Under the pieces are notes generated by a model that was given only the letters and a program-made list of their open reading frames with translations, was not told the origin of the DNA and did not search any database. Shown piece after piece: positions 25,332 to 38,000 of a DNA stretch of 64,000 bases. Position 1 is the stretch's first letter. Each line of letters opens with the position of its first letter. The stretch spans positions 32,657 through 96,656 of the forward strand of contig JASANG010000405.1 of assembly GCA_030248215.1 (NCBI GenBank), in the 5' to 3' direction. The DNA comes from Enoplolaimus lenunculus. Taxonomy: Eukaryota; Nematoda; Enoplea; Enoplida; Thoracostomopsidae. The translations under genes and the position numbers were made by a program.

Positions 25332-27200
25332 ATTTGAGCTTCTCATGACCTCCCCTGATCGTTTCTCGTTTAAATTTGAATTTTTGAAAAATTCGGTTTT
25401 TAAGGTCCCAAAATCCCCCCTTGGGACCCAAAAAAATTTTTTCAAAAAGTTGAGATCATGAGAGAACATCAAATATGCAAAAAATTTTCAAAATCGAACC
25501 ATTTTTGGGCAAACACGGGCTGGGAGGATAACAGAAAAAGTCCGAATACCCAGGAACCACCAATGGTTAAGTATATGGGTGCACTCATCCCTAACGCTCG
25601 GCTTTACAGGCAGTCCAGCACTTTATAAGAGTTGCGCATTTGTGAAACAATGTTGACTAGATTGAATAACAAAAAACAAGTTTAAAACTACCAGCTGTGT
25701 GTTTCTTAGTGTCAACTGAATGCAAAATGAGCGTTTTTTCAAAAGCAACTTTAAAAATACCGTAGTAAAATTTATAAAAACACCTGGTTTTGTCAATTCT
25801 GTACTGCGTTTTCGTCGGAAGTAAACAAAAAACAACCTGCATCACGTTGTGTCAATATAGGCAATAAAATGCTTGAGAAGGTCCTCAAAGTAGATACTTT
25901 AACTAAGATGTGATATATTTAAAAAATAGATGTTTCTCAGGTGGCTAAACTTAAACCTGGATTTTATTTCGGAAGGGCATTTTGTAGATATTGTTATTTT
26001 ATTGCTCAGAAGGATATTTTAAGGATAGTGTCCCCAGAACTCGTCGAGGGGTTTACTACCATTGTGTTGTGCCAAACCGTGTTTTCCTTGGTGAGCTTAA
26101 ACTGTAGACTTACTTGATCAAAAGCATTAAAATTATTACGGGCCCGTAGTCGGAAGTAGGTCAACCCATCCTCGTAAGTGAAACAACTTTGGCACCCCTA
26201 AAAAATTTTCAACCTTGCTTGTTATAAGCCATCGAGAACTTTTAAAATTTTTATTGCCCTAGCAAGGTGAGCTTGACTACGGGCCTGAATTATGAACATG
26301 GTATTATACACATGTAGCCCTTAGAAACAAAAATGTCACAACAAAATTTCAAATTTACTATCAGTTAGAATAATACTCATATAAAAGGGTATATCATGAG
26401 AATGAAGCAGCCGAATTGTATACTCTGACTTGTAAAATGTCAAAATTAATTCCAAAATCATTTGAAACAGAAACATCAGTTATTATATTCGTTGCGATCA
26501 GTTTTCAAACAAGCGAACTACTGCATTTTTGATTTATTAGAACTGTTGAACAGATAAATTACCTTAGCATCGACGATCATGTCATGGTGATAGCCTGTGT
26601 TTGCCAAAACTTTTCCCACAGTTTCCGAAATTTTCACACATTGGCGTAGCATCGGCTTCGACTCAGACTTAAGGCTTGACTCACGGTGAATGTTTTAATA
26701 AGTTTGTGGAAGGGCATGAACCGTACAGGGTCCAATTTTTCTGATCCATCGCTGTGAAATCCATGTGCAGATCAAGAGCTGAACCGTGCTTTCACGGGCT
26801 ACTATAGAGTAAGCTCAAGCTTTGTGCTGTTTTTTTGCTTGGATTTAGGCTTAGGAATATGGTTGTGCTAATGTTACGGTGCTGATCTATGCATTGGCCG
26901 CTATAGATGTTAACCTAAAACAACGACTGCAAATTTAAGGCTAAAATATTGCAAGCAAAACGCAGAAGCAAGCAGGAGTAGTAATATTTATAAAAAGATT
27001 GAAAATCGTTTGTATGCCCAAGATTGTAGCCAGGATGAGGAGCAGAGGTCAAAACCCTCTTCGACGATCGCTGTTTTAAGCAACATTTCAGCAGTTGACA
27101 GCACAAGAGCCCCACTTCGAAATGTTCTATTAACATAACCACACACACCATTTCAAAATCCCGGCTACTCTCCTGTGTATACGCCCGTAAGAGGATATTT
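25332..27200. other. Gene-free stretch
   Basis: Apart from a MITE family 2 copy at about 26755-26900, I see no exon or repeat I can support. The 3' end of the TIL-domain gene adjoins this stretch on the minus strand. Confidence 0.5.
26755..26900. mobile_element. MITE family 2 copy
   Basis: The left part CATGTGCAGATCAAGAGCTG and right part CTGATCTATGCATTGGCC are diverged inverted ends. The centre keeps TAAGCTCAAGCTTTG and GGATTTAGGCTTAGGAATA. Confidence 0.6.
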
Positions 27201-30200
27201 TTACAGATTACAACGCAGCAAAATGACACATTGTCCGTCTGATCGTCTAAAAAATCCTGGTCGACATTCACAAACATTGAAACACTGTTGCAGCTGTTGT
27301 GTGGATTGAGGCGGACACACTGGGACCAAAACACGACACGAGGGTTCACAACCTGACGCACATGGTTTGAGCACTTCGCTTGGCGAACAACTGACAACTC
27401 TATGTCCAGCTGGAAACAACACAGAGGTCTCTGGTAGACTTTCTCCTGCGCGTTTAGGTTTAGACTTTTTAGGCCCAAACATATCAGTTTCGAAAAGGTT
27501 TAGACAATGGCTTAAACGTGTACGTTAGCCTTTGCTCAGCCTAACCCAGGTCATGAGCTTGCGCGTAATGTACAGAGGATAGTGTACAAGAGACGAATAA
27601 AACACTACAAAATGTACAAAAATTCAAAACATGTCAAAACTGTTCTTAAAATTAAATGTTGAAAAAGTTAAACACTACGTGTGGGTCAATACCTGTATGG
27701 AACAGATTTAAAATGCAAACACAGAACGAACCCAGTTGCATACTTTTTCAGAATTCCGTTTGCTTATGTACTCTTTAGTACACATCATATTACCGACATT
27801 TAATTGGCTAAAAAAGCCCAGAACGCGTCGAGACATTCTACAAAGCTTCCTCATAAAGTCATAGATGTTGTTCATCAAATTGTATTTGAGTATTTTATAT
27901 TACGTACTGCATAAATACGTAATTATGTATTCAATTTCTTGCTTCTAGGCCAATATTTTGAAACGTGAGCAGCATCAACCGTTAGTTGCTGGACAGGCTT
28001 GAAAGTTTTGAACAAAGGGAATGGTAATGTTTGAAATTGAGTACGTTTATCGTGTTTGATGTGCCCTATTTTTACAGTTATTTTAAACTCAGCACCTGCT
28101 ACAATTTGACAGTTTAAAAATAAATTGCTGACGGGCAAGGTGCAACCGGAATTATTGAATCCCGGACCCGGAAAGTTTAAAATATATCGGAACCGGAAGC
28201 GGAAAATAAAAAATACTGGTTACCGAAAAATTTGTTTTTATTGCTATTTTATCGGTTTTAATGCTGTAAACACATCATTTAGATAGCCAAAATCTTGTAA
28301 CAAATGCAGTAGGTGGAAACATATGATAAATTGTGCAGTATGGTACAAGTTGGAAATTTTGGCAATGCACGCGCAGATAATTTTATAAAAAAGTCAAGCT
28401 AATATGCCAATTTTGCTTAAATTTTAGAATCAGAATACCGGAAAATTCCGGTGAAAAACATACTGGATTTAATACCGAACCGTATAGTGAAAAATACCGT
28501 ATTTCCTTACCGTAACCGGAATTCCGGTTGCACCCTGCTGACGGGTAATAAAGGTGGAATATACGTTTAATACTGAAGCCTGATTTGGACGATTTCAGAA
28601 GCACATCCAGTGTGACTTACGTGAGCTCATCGGACACTCTTGTGGGAGAATACATGACCCCAAATGACGTAAGTATCCGTCACGGCATTGACAAGTGTCA
28701 ACAATACAATTTGCAGTACATCGCGGTTCAGGAATGAAACAAGTTGGCTCACAAACTGCACCGCACGTTTTGAGTACTTCGTTTTCTTTGGTGCAAACTT
28801 GAAAATGAATAAATTAACCTAAAGGTCCCATGTTTGCAATAAGGGTCGTAACTGTAGATTAAGCTTATTTCCAAGCGTAAGCATTTAAAAAAGTGTCAAC
28901 CTCAGCCTATTCCTAAGCATAAGTAAAAGATGTATGTCTAAAATCTAAGCCTACTCTTTTACAATGAAACCAAAAAAATGGAACTACCCTAAAAGTGACA
29001 TGGGCAAGGGTTGGCGTGAGATGGCACGCTATTCGCTTACAGTTTTTCGTGATTTGACTGATCTTTGTGGCAAAGATTGAAAGTTCAGAACTTTAGCGGA
29101 CTGGACGCAAAACTGAAATTATGAATTTTTAATTTTTTGATGAAATGGAAAATGAAAATTATCAATTTTAAACTTTTCGGCAAAACTGAGTTCCGAACCT
29201 TTATGGCAAGTGGTTTCTTCTTGGCATTCGGCTTTCGAATCGTAAGCAGTTCCTGTACAACCAGACAACGGACAATTGACGCACGCAACTGCTGCACCAC
29301 CCAAACACTGCCATTTTTTGTCTAAAACATAAGAGGTATGTAGCTATAAATTTTTATGCATTTTTACAAAGAATTCTTTTCTGCGTCCCTTAAAACGCAG
29401 AATTTTCAAATTGCAAACACCTCGAGTACTTCTATTTTCTATATAATCCCTGTCATATGTAGGCCGGATTCGTTAGTTTTCTATCTTAAATACTAATACA
29501 TCTTGTAAGTTCAGATATTGCGTTTTCGCCGAATATATTGATTTTAGCATGCGCTCCGGTTTAGGCCTTAATATGAAAAGGCAATCTAAACGATGTCTAA
29601 TCCTGAGCCCTTGTATAAGCCTTTGTCTGAGCCCTTAGTGTCTACATTAAATATGTGGGACAAAAGACTTTTAAAGCAAGGAGGCGACGGGAAAAGCGCT
29701 GAAGTAGGTATCTTTGTACACAATCGCAATCCGCTAAACTGACTAGGACAAGTGTCTTCAGCAACGCATTTGCCATCATTTCGCACATGACCTTCGATAC
29801 AATTGCAACTGTCACGTTTGCATAAATCGCTGCACGAGGAATGCGTTAACAAGCACGTATCCGCACAAAGCGAGCCGCACAGCTCAAATATTTCATTTTC
29901 TCCAGTGCATTCTGCAAACAACAAAAGATTTCTACCTATTTTGTGTTACTGTAGTGACCCGAATAAGATGGGAAGGGCTGAAATTTGTTTGGCTTCTCCC
30001 GAGGGTTCCCCTGTTATTCGGTTACGGACTGTTCATTTTTAACACGTACTGCAATTATCTGGTCAATTAAACGTGTGTCCTGTATCAAAAGCTTGAGTGA
30101 TAATGCAAAGTTATATATGATCAGCAATATACTTTCAAAACTTAGGTATGCTTTAATGTTTCGAATTCAACTTTGTATTTGGGCTTGTACTTATTTATGC

Positions 30201-31220
30201 ACTACAGTTCGAATCAATTGAAATTTATGGACTCTAGCTAGGGTTTAGGGACTCTATCCGCTTACGGACTCTTATTACTTATTTATTTGGACTCAAAGTG
30301 GGGACCTCCTCTTGTTCGGGTCACTACAGTAACCCTTCTACTCAAATGCTAATTTGTTAGAAGGCAACAAAACTCGCCTCACATTTTGCATACTATTACA
30401 AAGAATTCGAACACTGAACCTATGACTCCTGTGAGTACTCAAGCCTCAGCCTGATTAGAGCCCAAGCCTGAATCGAAGGGTAAACCGATACACAAAATTA
30501 GGCTCAACCCAAGTTTATTTTTCTTAAACGAAATGGCACGAAATACAAAATAGCAACAAACAATGTCGTGTGATGACATTAGAATTATCAAAAAGTATGT
30601 TGCCACCATATTTTAAAAAAAAAATCGAAATTTATTAAGTGTGAAATGTTTAGCATAAATGATACACTTGACTGTTTAAAATAATCGGCCCTGAAATTTC
30701 ATTTCGACAGAGTATAACCTCATTTAAAAATTTAAGAGCGAGCATAATAATCCTGCAAAGATTCATTTTCTCGGTTCAGTTACTTTCGACGATGAATATG
30801 TATCCATCGATCGCCATTCTTTGTATAAACCCCTAAATCCTTCCTTCGTCCAAACTTACCTTTTCGATTGACCACACGGCAATGATCCAAGCATTTGGGC
30901 AGGGTGGAAAAATTTTGACCAATACCAATAATCTCACGGTTGCCTAACGTAGTAAACGTTGGAGTTTGGATTGAACGATCCATTGACGTTAAAATCGGTT
31001 GAACCAAAGCTGTGAGTATATTTTGAGTCAAAATCATTCGACAAAATGGCACGGCTGTTTCAGGTGGTACGTTTGGTGGCATTTGACAAGTGACGTACGA
31101 ATTCGGTATGTTCTCATCAACAGGGCGGACACCCGTTGTTACCAATCGGCTTTGGGCGAAGACCCCTTGTTCGTTAACCGCCAGCAGGAAAACAGTTAAG
31201 CAGAAAATTATAGAAAACAT
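27201..31220 (-). CDS. Secreted cysteine-rich protein with TIL (trypsin inhibitor-like) domains, five exons
   Basis: Exons 31220-30860, 29911-29744, 29321-29199, 28797-28621 and 27409-27201 join through phase-1 introns into 345 codons ending in RCNL. Residues 1-22 form a signal peptide (MFSIIFCLTVFLLAVN). A region of about 100 residues with few cysteines follows. A first TIL module (121-176; ECTGENEIFELCGSLCADTC), a shorter Cys-rich segment (KKWQCLGGAAVACVNCPLSG), a second TIL module (VCTKENEVLKTCGAVCEPTC...CQCRDGYL) and a third (CSPSEVLKPCASGCEPSC...CECRPGFFRRSDGQC) follow. Symmetric phase-1 introns fit module duplication. TIL domains occur in serpin-like small protease inhibitors and in mucin or von Willebrand-type matrix proteins. 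Either role is possible here. The exon 3 donor (GTTCGG) is weak, so that junction is the least certain. Confidence 0.8.
28136..28537. mobile_element. hAT-type MITE with 8-bp target duplication
   Basis: The element starts CAAGGTGCAACCGGAATT and ends AATTCCGGTTGCACCCTG. Both sides carry the same 8 bp, CTGACGGG (28128-28135 and 28538-28545). CA...TG ends plus an exact 8-bp duplication are the hAT signature. It is 402 bp and non-coding, and sits in the intron between the second and third TIL modules. Relatives lie at 46.8-47.5 kb. Confidence 0.88.
28823..29008. mobile_element. Diverged MITE family 2 copy
   Basis: Family-like ends (AGGTCCCATG on the left, GACATGGGCA on the right) bracket reverse family centre sequence (ATTAAGCTTATTTCC, AAGCATAAG). 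The divergence is high, so the boundaries are approximate. Confidence 0.45.
29949..30329 (+). mobile_element. TA-MITE family 1, reference copy with TA duplication
   Basis: The 381-bp element from CTGTAGTGACCCGAATAAGA to TCTTGTTCGGGTCACTACAG is flanked by TA at 29947-29948 and 30330-30331. It lies in intron 1 of the TIL gene, in the opposite orientation to the gene. This is the clearest definition of the family boundaries. Confidence 0.9.
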
Positions 31221-31339
31221 TTTTTACAGGATTAGTTTTTTCTTCGCTTGCTTTTAGTTCCTAAAAACTAGCGAGTAAAACGACTAAATATACGAGCCCA
31301 TAGCTCCATAGCTAGAAGCCTGGGCTGTCTCAATTCGGG

Positions 31340-31480
31340 TGGCGGGCATGCGATACGGTCCGTCGCCGTCCGTCATCGTTCGGCACCGTGTGGTGCCGTA
31401 TCTGAACAGAAACCACAGCTGATTAGCATACAATACCGAACGATGACAATGACAAACGGCAACAAACGGCTGTCAGTCTA
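31340..31480. repeat. GC-rich dispersed repeat upstream of the TIL gene
   Basis: GTCGCCGTCCGTCATCGTTC and GGCACCGTGTGGTGCCG are members of the CpG-rich family. The segment abuts the SINE tail at 31.48 kb. Confidence 0.5.
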
Positions 31481-31607
31481 GGTAGGAACCGGGACATCAG
31501 AACTTTTTACCAAGCAGCTGGAAAAGCGGGCAAGAGCGGGGATCGAACTCTCAACCTATGGACCCTTAAGCGAGCACTCTACCACTGCGCCACGCAGCCC
31601 GCCACTC
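31475..31607 (-). mobile_element. tRNA-derived SINE (family 1), minus-strand copy
   Basis: Read on the minus strand, GCGTGGCGCAGTGGTAGAGT is a near-canonical A box, GGTTGAGAGTTCGATCCCC a near-canonical B box, and GCGGGC...GCCCGC a closing stem. The family body CTTTTCCAGCTGCTTGG then CCCGGTTCCTACCTAGACTG follows. It is the best-preserved promoter of the three copies. The body argues against a host tRNA gene. Confidence 0.8.
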
Positions 31608-32101
31608 CAACTTCATTTTTCGTCGACTATATGTGTTGACCGTACAACACAATGTTGCATTTATTGCATATGCACCAGGACAAGCATGTCTCACATGCTT
31701 ACAACGGTGACGGTCGATGCCACTCTGATTTACCAAACAAAAACTCAGTTCAAAAGTCAAAAAGCTGAGGGTTTGATGTTTCTTGGGTTTTATTGCGGGA
31801 ATTTTACAAGACAAACGAGGAGAAAAAGTCCGCAGTGAACAGATGTCAATATCACACAGTTGTTGCCAACGGAAGTTGTTCCGTAATGCTCGCAAGTTAA
31901 CAATGCGCGGCGTGCAATGGCGTGCGACGGCGTCTGACGTCTGACAAAGTGAGGTTTCCCGCAAACCTAAGTCAAAAATTTAAGAAACCATTTTAAAATG
32001 AATTCTTTCTTTTCATTATTTTATTTATTCGAATAAACAAATTTTGCTATGCGACAAACTGACACCAGTCACTAGAGCCGTGGCCAAAATGGTTACGATA
32101 G

Positions 32102-32355
32102 TTACACACAAAAAAGAATTTCTGAATTTATTCAGAAAAATGTTTTCTGTAGCAAATCTGAAAAGTTTTGCTGATATTTAAGACAATTTTTTCTAAAAAT
32201 AATTGGAAAACGTTTATTTTTAGACTTTATTTCAAAACGTTTTTTGAAAACATTTCTGTTATAAAAGAAATACTTTTCAAGTGCACCTTGCTAATCATAT
32301 TTCTCAAATGTAAGAAATTTTTTCTTAAATATCAGAAATATTATTTTGAGTGTAA
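32102..32355. mobile_element. AT-rich MITE with TTACAC ends
   Basis: The left end TTACACACAAAAAAGAATTT then CTGA matches the inverted right end TTACACTCAAAATAATATTT then CTGA. The interior is T- and A-rich with repeated ATTTCTGAAAA-like words. At about 254 bp it has no coding sense. Confidence 0.7.
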
Positions 32356-32974
32356 GTTTGAGGTCAACTAAATGCAAAGCGACACACAGTGCGCAGTGTT
32401 TAACGATTCTCACAAATATATGCAGTGTAAAAAAGTCTCGGCAAGAACGAGGAGGGCAGTGCTTTGGGTCTAACCAACACTTGGGGATATAAAAAGATAA
32501 TTCCACAGATCAATTTTCGACATTCACGTTCCGTTTGTGAATTAGAATGAGTCCAGGTTTCATGAAAACACTCCGAGTCAGTCAATCTCCTACCCAGGCC
32601 GAATACTTCGGTCGCTTTAAGACAATTTTTAAAAAAAATTAAGAAATAGAAAACTTTCAAAAAATTATACCAACAAAGAAACACACGTGATTAGTGCATC
32701 GAATCAATCAACAATTTCATTTCTAACGGAAGCGTACATTAAGTTTATTACCGGGAGACAAAATACGTATCCAAAACGGTACAGATTAGCTAAAGATCAA
32801 ATTTGCATGAAGCGAATATTGTAGTTAGAAACAGGTAAGTAGGCAGGATTCGAAAATTTAAGCATTTCACTAATTTTTCACAACTGGTTTACCAAAACAA
32901 ATGCTGTTTCGTATGAACAGAACCATGACTGTTCTTGTCATTTCTTATTTGGCTCTCATATTGGAAACGTTGAG

Positions 32975-33080
32975 ACCAACTAACCTTTCATGGACTCGAT
33001 AATTCGCCGCCCTTCATTTTGCTGAAAACCTGTTAGAGGACAAGTTGTCAGGCGGCAAAGTTGTTGTATGTTCGCCAGAA
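32975..33080. repeat. CGTCGCCCGACAACTCGTC dispersed repeat
   Basis: ATAATTCGCCGCCC and GACAAGTTGTCAGGCGGCAA are inverted relatives of the motif seen at 15095-15165 and 39905-40085. It is probably a small inverted-repeat element. Confidence 0.4.
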
Positions 33081-33099
33081 AACCAAGCCCTTCAATATA

Positions 33100-33535
33100 C
33101 TTTAGTGACCCGAATAAGAAGGGGCTGATATTAATTTCGCCTCTCCCGACGCAACACCCCGTTATTCGGTTACGTATTGTTATTTGTTTTTATCAACCCT
33201 GCGCCGCCCTTCGTCACTAATATATGTCTGGTATTGCAATTATCCGTTGAATTAAATATTTATTTGTCTTGTATCAAAACCTTGAGCGATAACGCAAGGT
33301 TATACTTTAGGACTGTACTTTCAAAACGTAAGTATACTTCAAAGTTTCTAACTCAACTTTATTTGGACCTGGAGTCATTTATACGCTACAATTGGTAATA
33401 ATTGACATTTATGGACTCTAATTGGGGTTTAGGGACATAATCCGCTTACTTGCCCTTATTAGGTATACGGACTCTTGATTGGGACTAAAAATGGGGACCC
33501 CTCTTGTTATCCCCCGTTTATTCGGGTCACTACGG
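33100..33535 (+). mobile_element. TA-MITE family 1, full-length copy with TA duplication
   Basis: It begins CTTTAGTGACCCGAATAAGA, ends TTATTCGGGTCACTACGG, and TA lies on each side (33098-33099 and 33536-33537). The internal family blocks are intact. Confidence 0.85.
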
Positions 33536-34018
33536 TAGCTATATTTGGGGTGAATTAATACTGTTTTAAATGGCGTGAGAAGCCAAAAATGTCTAAATTT
33601 GCATTATCTTGCACAATCACGCGCAGGTTTGTCCAATAGTGCAATTCCATGCCATTCTACGCACAATATTTAAGATTAATTTTTATCTGTATGGAAACTG
33701 AAAATTTTAAACAATGTTGTATTTTCCCTGAAACAATTTACAAAATTCATAAACGAGTTCAATTCCTGAATACGCATTTAAAAGATGAAGTCAATTTTAC
33801 TGTGATTGATTTGCGTAGTAATGGAATTGAAAATAAAGTTAAACGAATTTTTATTCAAACAGTATTAAATCGAAAAGAATACATTCACTTCCAAGGAATT
33901 GAATATATTACGGGCCAATGATACCTAAAGGTCGTACCATTTTCCCGGGACAGAAATGTACCAGGAGTACCCGTCCTATTTTCCCGGACAGCAGTGTACC
34001 AGTACATACATAAAATAT

Positions 34019-34195
34019 AATTGGGACAGCGGGACAATGGGACAGATGACACAGTTTGAACAGATGGGACAGTTTGGACAGATGGGATAGTTGGGACAGA
34101 TGTGATAGTTGAAACAGATGGGACATGGGACAGATGGAACAGTTGGGACAGATGGGATAGTTGGGACAGTTTTGACAGATGAGACAGTTGAGGGT
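34019..34195. repeat. GGGACAG minisatellite
   Basis: A tandem array of 9-10 bp units of the form GGGACAGAT or GGGACAGTT. Open frames across it encode only Cys/Pro/Leu repeats and are not genes. A lone TA-MITE right end (TTTATTCAGGTCACTGCAGT) follows at about 34248-34267. Confidence 0.85.
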
Positions 34196-34839
34196 AACAT
34201 CCTCTGAAGGAACAAAATACATATCTGTCTCACAGGGTCTCACTGTTTTATTCAGGTCACTGCAGTAAAATCAAATATTCGCTGAATTTTTGCAAACTTT
34301 TTATAGAATACAATGCTCTTTTAGAAACCCACCTGAAAACGGAACGGCTCTAAAAAGCAACATCGACCAAGGTTTCAAAGATGTTTTATTTTTCTGCCAG
34401 TGCCAACACAAGACAAGAAAATATTCATGGGGAATTTTTAGAATTTTAGATGAGTTTCGTAATTTTATTTGATATCGAACAATTTCAGCATATCTGCAAC
34501 GAAAATTCACCATATACACGCGATTTAATTAATTTAGAGCTAACTTCTTTCATTCTACTTCTAGTTGCTCGCATGTAAACACAACACGAGTTTATTTCAG
34601 TCATACCATGGCATTTTACAATCCCAACTTTAAGATTATAACCAAAAATGCACAATCGTAGATTTAGGTGCACTCGCGACCGGCTGTAGCCAGCTAACCT
34701 TGCTAAGCAGGGAGCAAAATTTTTAGGAGGTGGACACAAGAAGTCCGATGACTTTTGAAGGTCTTGAAAGTTATCAAGGGGGTTAACATTTTTACAGGGG
34801 GAGGCTGAGCTATTCCTGGCCCACTCTTGCTACTTGTAT

Positions 34840-34985
34840 AACTCGTGAGCGTACGATACCGCACGGCGACGCACGTAGGCGTACGGCCACGGGTATTAGC
34901 GCTCGGTGCCGCACGGCGACAGACGGTGGCGTACGGCCACGGGTTGCCGCCTAGTGATGTCGCCGCACGGCAGGTATAGCGCACC
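34840..34985. repeat. GC-rich dispersed repeat downstream of SNAPC3
   Basis: CACGGCGACGCACGTAGGCG and GCGTACGGCCACGGG-type words occur twice in near-tandem arrangement. It belongs to the CpG-rich family and ends about 60 bp past the SNAPC3 stop codon. Confidence 0.55.
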
Positions 34986-35041
34986 GTTAATCTGAAAACT
35001 CTAGCTTGAACGTGACGCACTTTCCATCGCAAATATTCCAT

Positions 35042-38000
35042 TCAATTCAAAGCATGGCGATCCACATAAGGTACAGCAACGAACGAACCGATCTTGTTTC
35101 CTTCACCGTCATAATTAAAGGACCGGAAACAGCGGTCGCAAAAGAATCCAGGATCAAACGGAATGCGTTCGTTGTTGTAAGTGACCCATCTAAAACAACA
35201 TCACAACTATTAATACATAGTTTGAGCAAAAAATTTGCGGTTCCAATTTCTGCATCATTTAATGCGTTCGTTGTTGTAAGTAACCCATTTAAAACAACAT
35301 AACAACTATTAATGCATAGTTTCAGCAAAAAATTTTCGGTTCCAACTTCTGCATCATTTAATTTTAAGTCAATAAACACAACTAGTACATATAGTATTTC
35401 ATGCCTAAAACGTTCTTTAACCCCCGAAATAAATTTGTTAATGTGAAAAAACTACGTATGTACATTATGTGAGAAAATCAAACTGCACCAACTTATTGAC
35501 AAAATGGGTGGCTGTTCTACAATTACGTATACCGTACATATACAACACGAATGTATTGAAACCTACAATGAACATGCATTTCAACCGTGTGATATTTGCC
35601 GACCCTACATATAAATCTCCAAATCTATATTCAAAACCAATCGTAATAAAAACCAAAAACCAACAAACAATATTATTGTATACTTTGCAATATATAGGTT
35701 GCAAACAGCGCACATTGAGCGATGTCTATTTTTGACTGAAATTTGTATCGGATAATCTTTTGGATTTTGGCAGTCATCTGAATTCATCAACCTAAATCAC
35801 CATAAAATAAGTTACATTAACATTTATTTAAACCAATTTAAATAGCTATAGGCTATCATCAGTCAGGCGAACAGAAAGGTTCTGCACATGAATCGTCCAC
35901 AAATTAAATAAACTTCAAAATTCACTATTAAACCAGTTAAAGGACTCTTCACCAAATGATGACACGCGCTGCGCGCAGTTGAAAACACAACGTGCGTACA
36001 GGTTTACCGGTCACGCGCTGAAATGCCTGATCTAATAGTATTTTTGTCTTTTGAAGCTTCGCCTTGAAGAATATTCGATCGCGATCCGATTCAAATTTAA
36101 GAGACAATATTTTAGTCGTTTTTGGCATCCGACCCATCAATCCTAATTTCTCGCTTTGCACTACTGAACACAAAGTCTTACCTTAACTCTGTAAACACGA
36201 TCAAATGCTGACACTGTCCTTGATGCTGGTACAAATACGGCTGGCCGAGTCGGATGTTTAAATCTACAAATCGGGTTTCATGCATGAGCTTTTTAACCAT
36301 AGGCCCCAGTTCAGCTTTCCTTCGACCAGTGCTTGCCCACTCACGTATGACTCTTAAATCAAAACGTAAACAGTAGTGGGCCATTTACTTAAAGAATTCA
36401 ACTAAAAAATCATCGAAACATTGTTTTTAAAATTACATAGTGAAACAACACACAACTTAATACTTCCACCATTTCAAAAAATGTATTTTCAATTATTCCA
36501 ATGTATCACCATGTTGCCAGTAACTAGTGTTTACTCACAAATAGAATACACAAAGTGTAACCAAATTATGCAGTATATTTCCAAGTTCACCATTCATGAT
36601 TCAAAATGTACAACAGTTACCATTAAACCTTGTGATAGGTGCTACACACATTAGAGGATACCGACATCATACAAAGCTGCTACACGATTGAAAATTAAAC
36701 TTCCCCTGTCGCGCTTACTCAGATAAATCAATCGCTGTAGGGTCTCGCTCGTCACTATAAAACGTGTTGTCGATAAAGAAAAATGCCGATTTATACTTGT
36801 CCTAAAATTTATATAGTCCAAGCCAGAGCGCTGAACATATATAATTTTAGTATAGTGCCATCCTCTAAGTGTTACATTCACATTGCACTACATAAATATA
36901 AACAAAATTGTATGCAATTCAGTGTTTTCCCCACCGAAAAATGTTATCGCTGCAAAGCTGCAGCCACGTTGACTAGTATATTTTGTCATATTAAATGCGA
37001 ATTAGCATTGAATTTTGCAAGCTCACTGTTCTGTATCTACTATAAAACTACGTTTCACAGTTCACAAATGGAAACAAAAAAATTAAAAGATTAAAAGAGA
37101 AAACATTAGTTACCTTTGCCATAACGTCTTGTGGCGCATCAGGATTATGACTGTAATCTTCGGAGATCGCAAAATCGCACAAACACGATATTCTGTCACG
37201 CAGTTCGGTCAATTTTTGATTTCCAAGCACCAAGAACATCAGATCAAGCGATATCTAAAAATATAAAAATCTGAAAGAAGCAGGGCTTTCGGCGCAACTA
37301 GAAACGCCAACGACTATTAACTATGACCTAATTCTCGATCCCATAAATACAACGAGGTAACGACAAACTGCATACAAGCTACTTTTTTATACACAACATA
37401 TGCCCTTTCGGATATTGCGATTTAAATCAGTGTCAATGTCCATACAGCATTCCCAATTGTGCATAGCACATATCGTCAGTTAGTAACAAGTTGTTCAACA
37501 AGCGAAATTTGGCAATCGCAAAATTGAATATCTGTTCTGATCACAAGTATTACAGCCATTATAAGAATACAGAAAGTGCAGGGAGTAAATATGAATTACG
37601 TTCCAGTTATACTTGTTCAAATTAAGTTCTGAATCTGTTTTTGATATAGATTTCGGTATAAATTTGCTGTTAGTTAGCTCCAACTTTGGCTACGATTTAG
37701 TTCAGCCTTGCCTTACTTTAACAGCATCAGATTGCCGATTGTTTGGTTTCATCAATGAAACTACAAGCACGACATCTTTCGGAACATAATTTACGTAAGA
37801 CGGTTCAGGTCCAGTTTGATTTGCATACTGTTGTAGCTACAACAATAATTAATTACAGATTACAATTACACCCTATCTATATAATTAAAGCCGGAACGCT
37901 CAGGATACATATTTTTGAAGTTGATCTAGCAGGATTTATCTTGTACATATCATTATATAATTTCTAAAAAACAAGAATATGCAAATGAATTGAAATATTT

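Larger units (their letters stand above)
31221..35041. other. Intergenic region between the TIL gene and SNAPC3
   Basis: This span holds SINE, MITE and minisatellite copies listed separately. A 90-codon plus-strand open frame at 33649-33921 (containing NFTVIDLRSNGIENKVKRIF) has amino-acid-like composition but no recognised domain and no splice partner. I record it as unassigned. Confidence 0.4.

Noticed and set aside
26915-27478. 187-codon minus-strand frame over the end of the TIL gene
   Set aside because: It is a shifted frame over the last TIL exon. The frame with TIL cysteines and phase-matched splicing is the real one.
31530-31607. A tRNA gene on the minus strand
   Set aside because: A and B boxes are good, but the sequence runs into a body shared with 6.1 and 8.7 kb, so it is a SINE head.
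33908-34243. Cys/Pro/Leu-rich minus-strand protein
   Set aside because: It is a translation of the GGGACAG minisatellite.
36783-37094. Plus-strand open frame with cysteines over the SNAPC3 locus
   Set aside because: It overlaps a conserved minus-strand SNAPC3 exon and has no domain; it is a shadow.
37743-37967. Plus-strand open frame in SNAPC3
   Set aside because: It is antisense to the SNAPC3 exon at 37717-37836, which is in phase and conserved.
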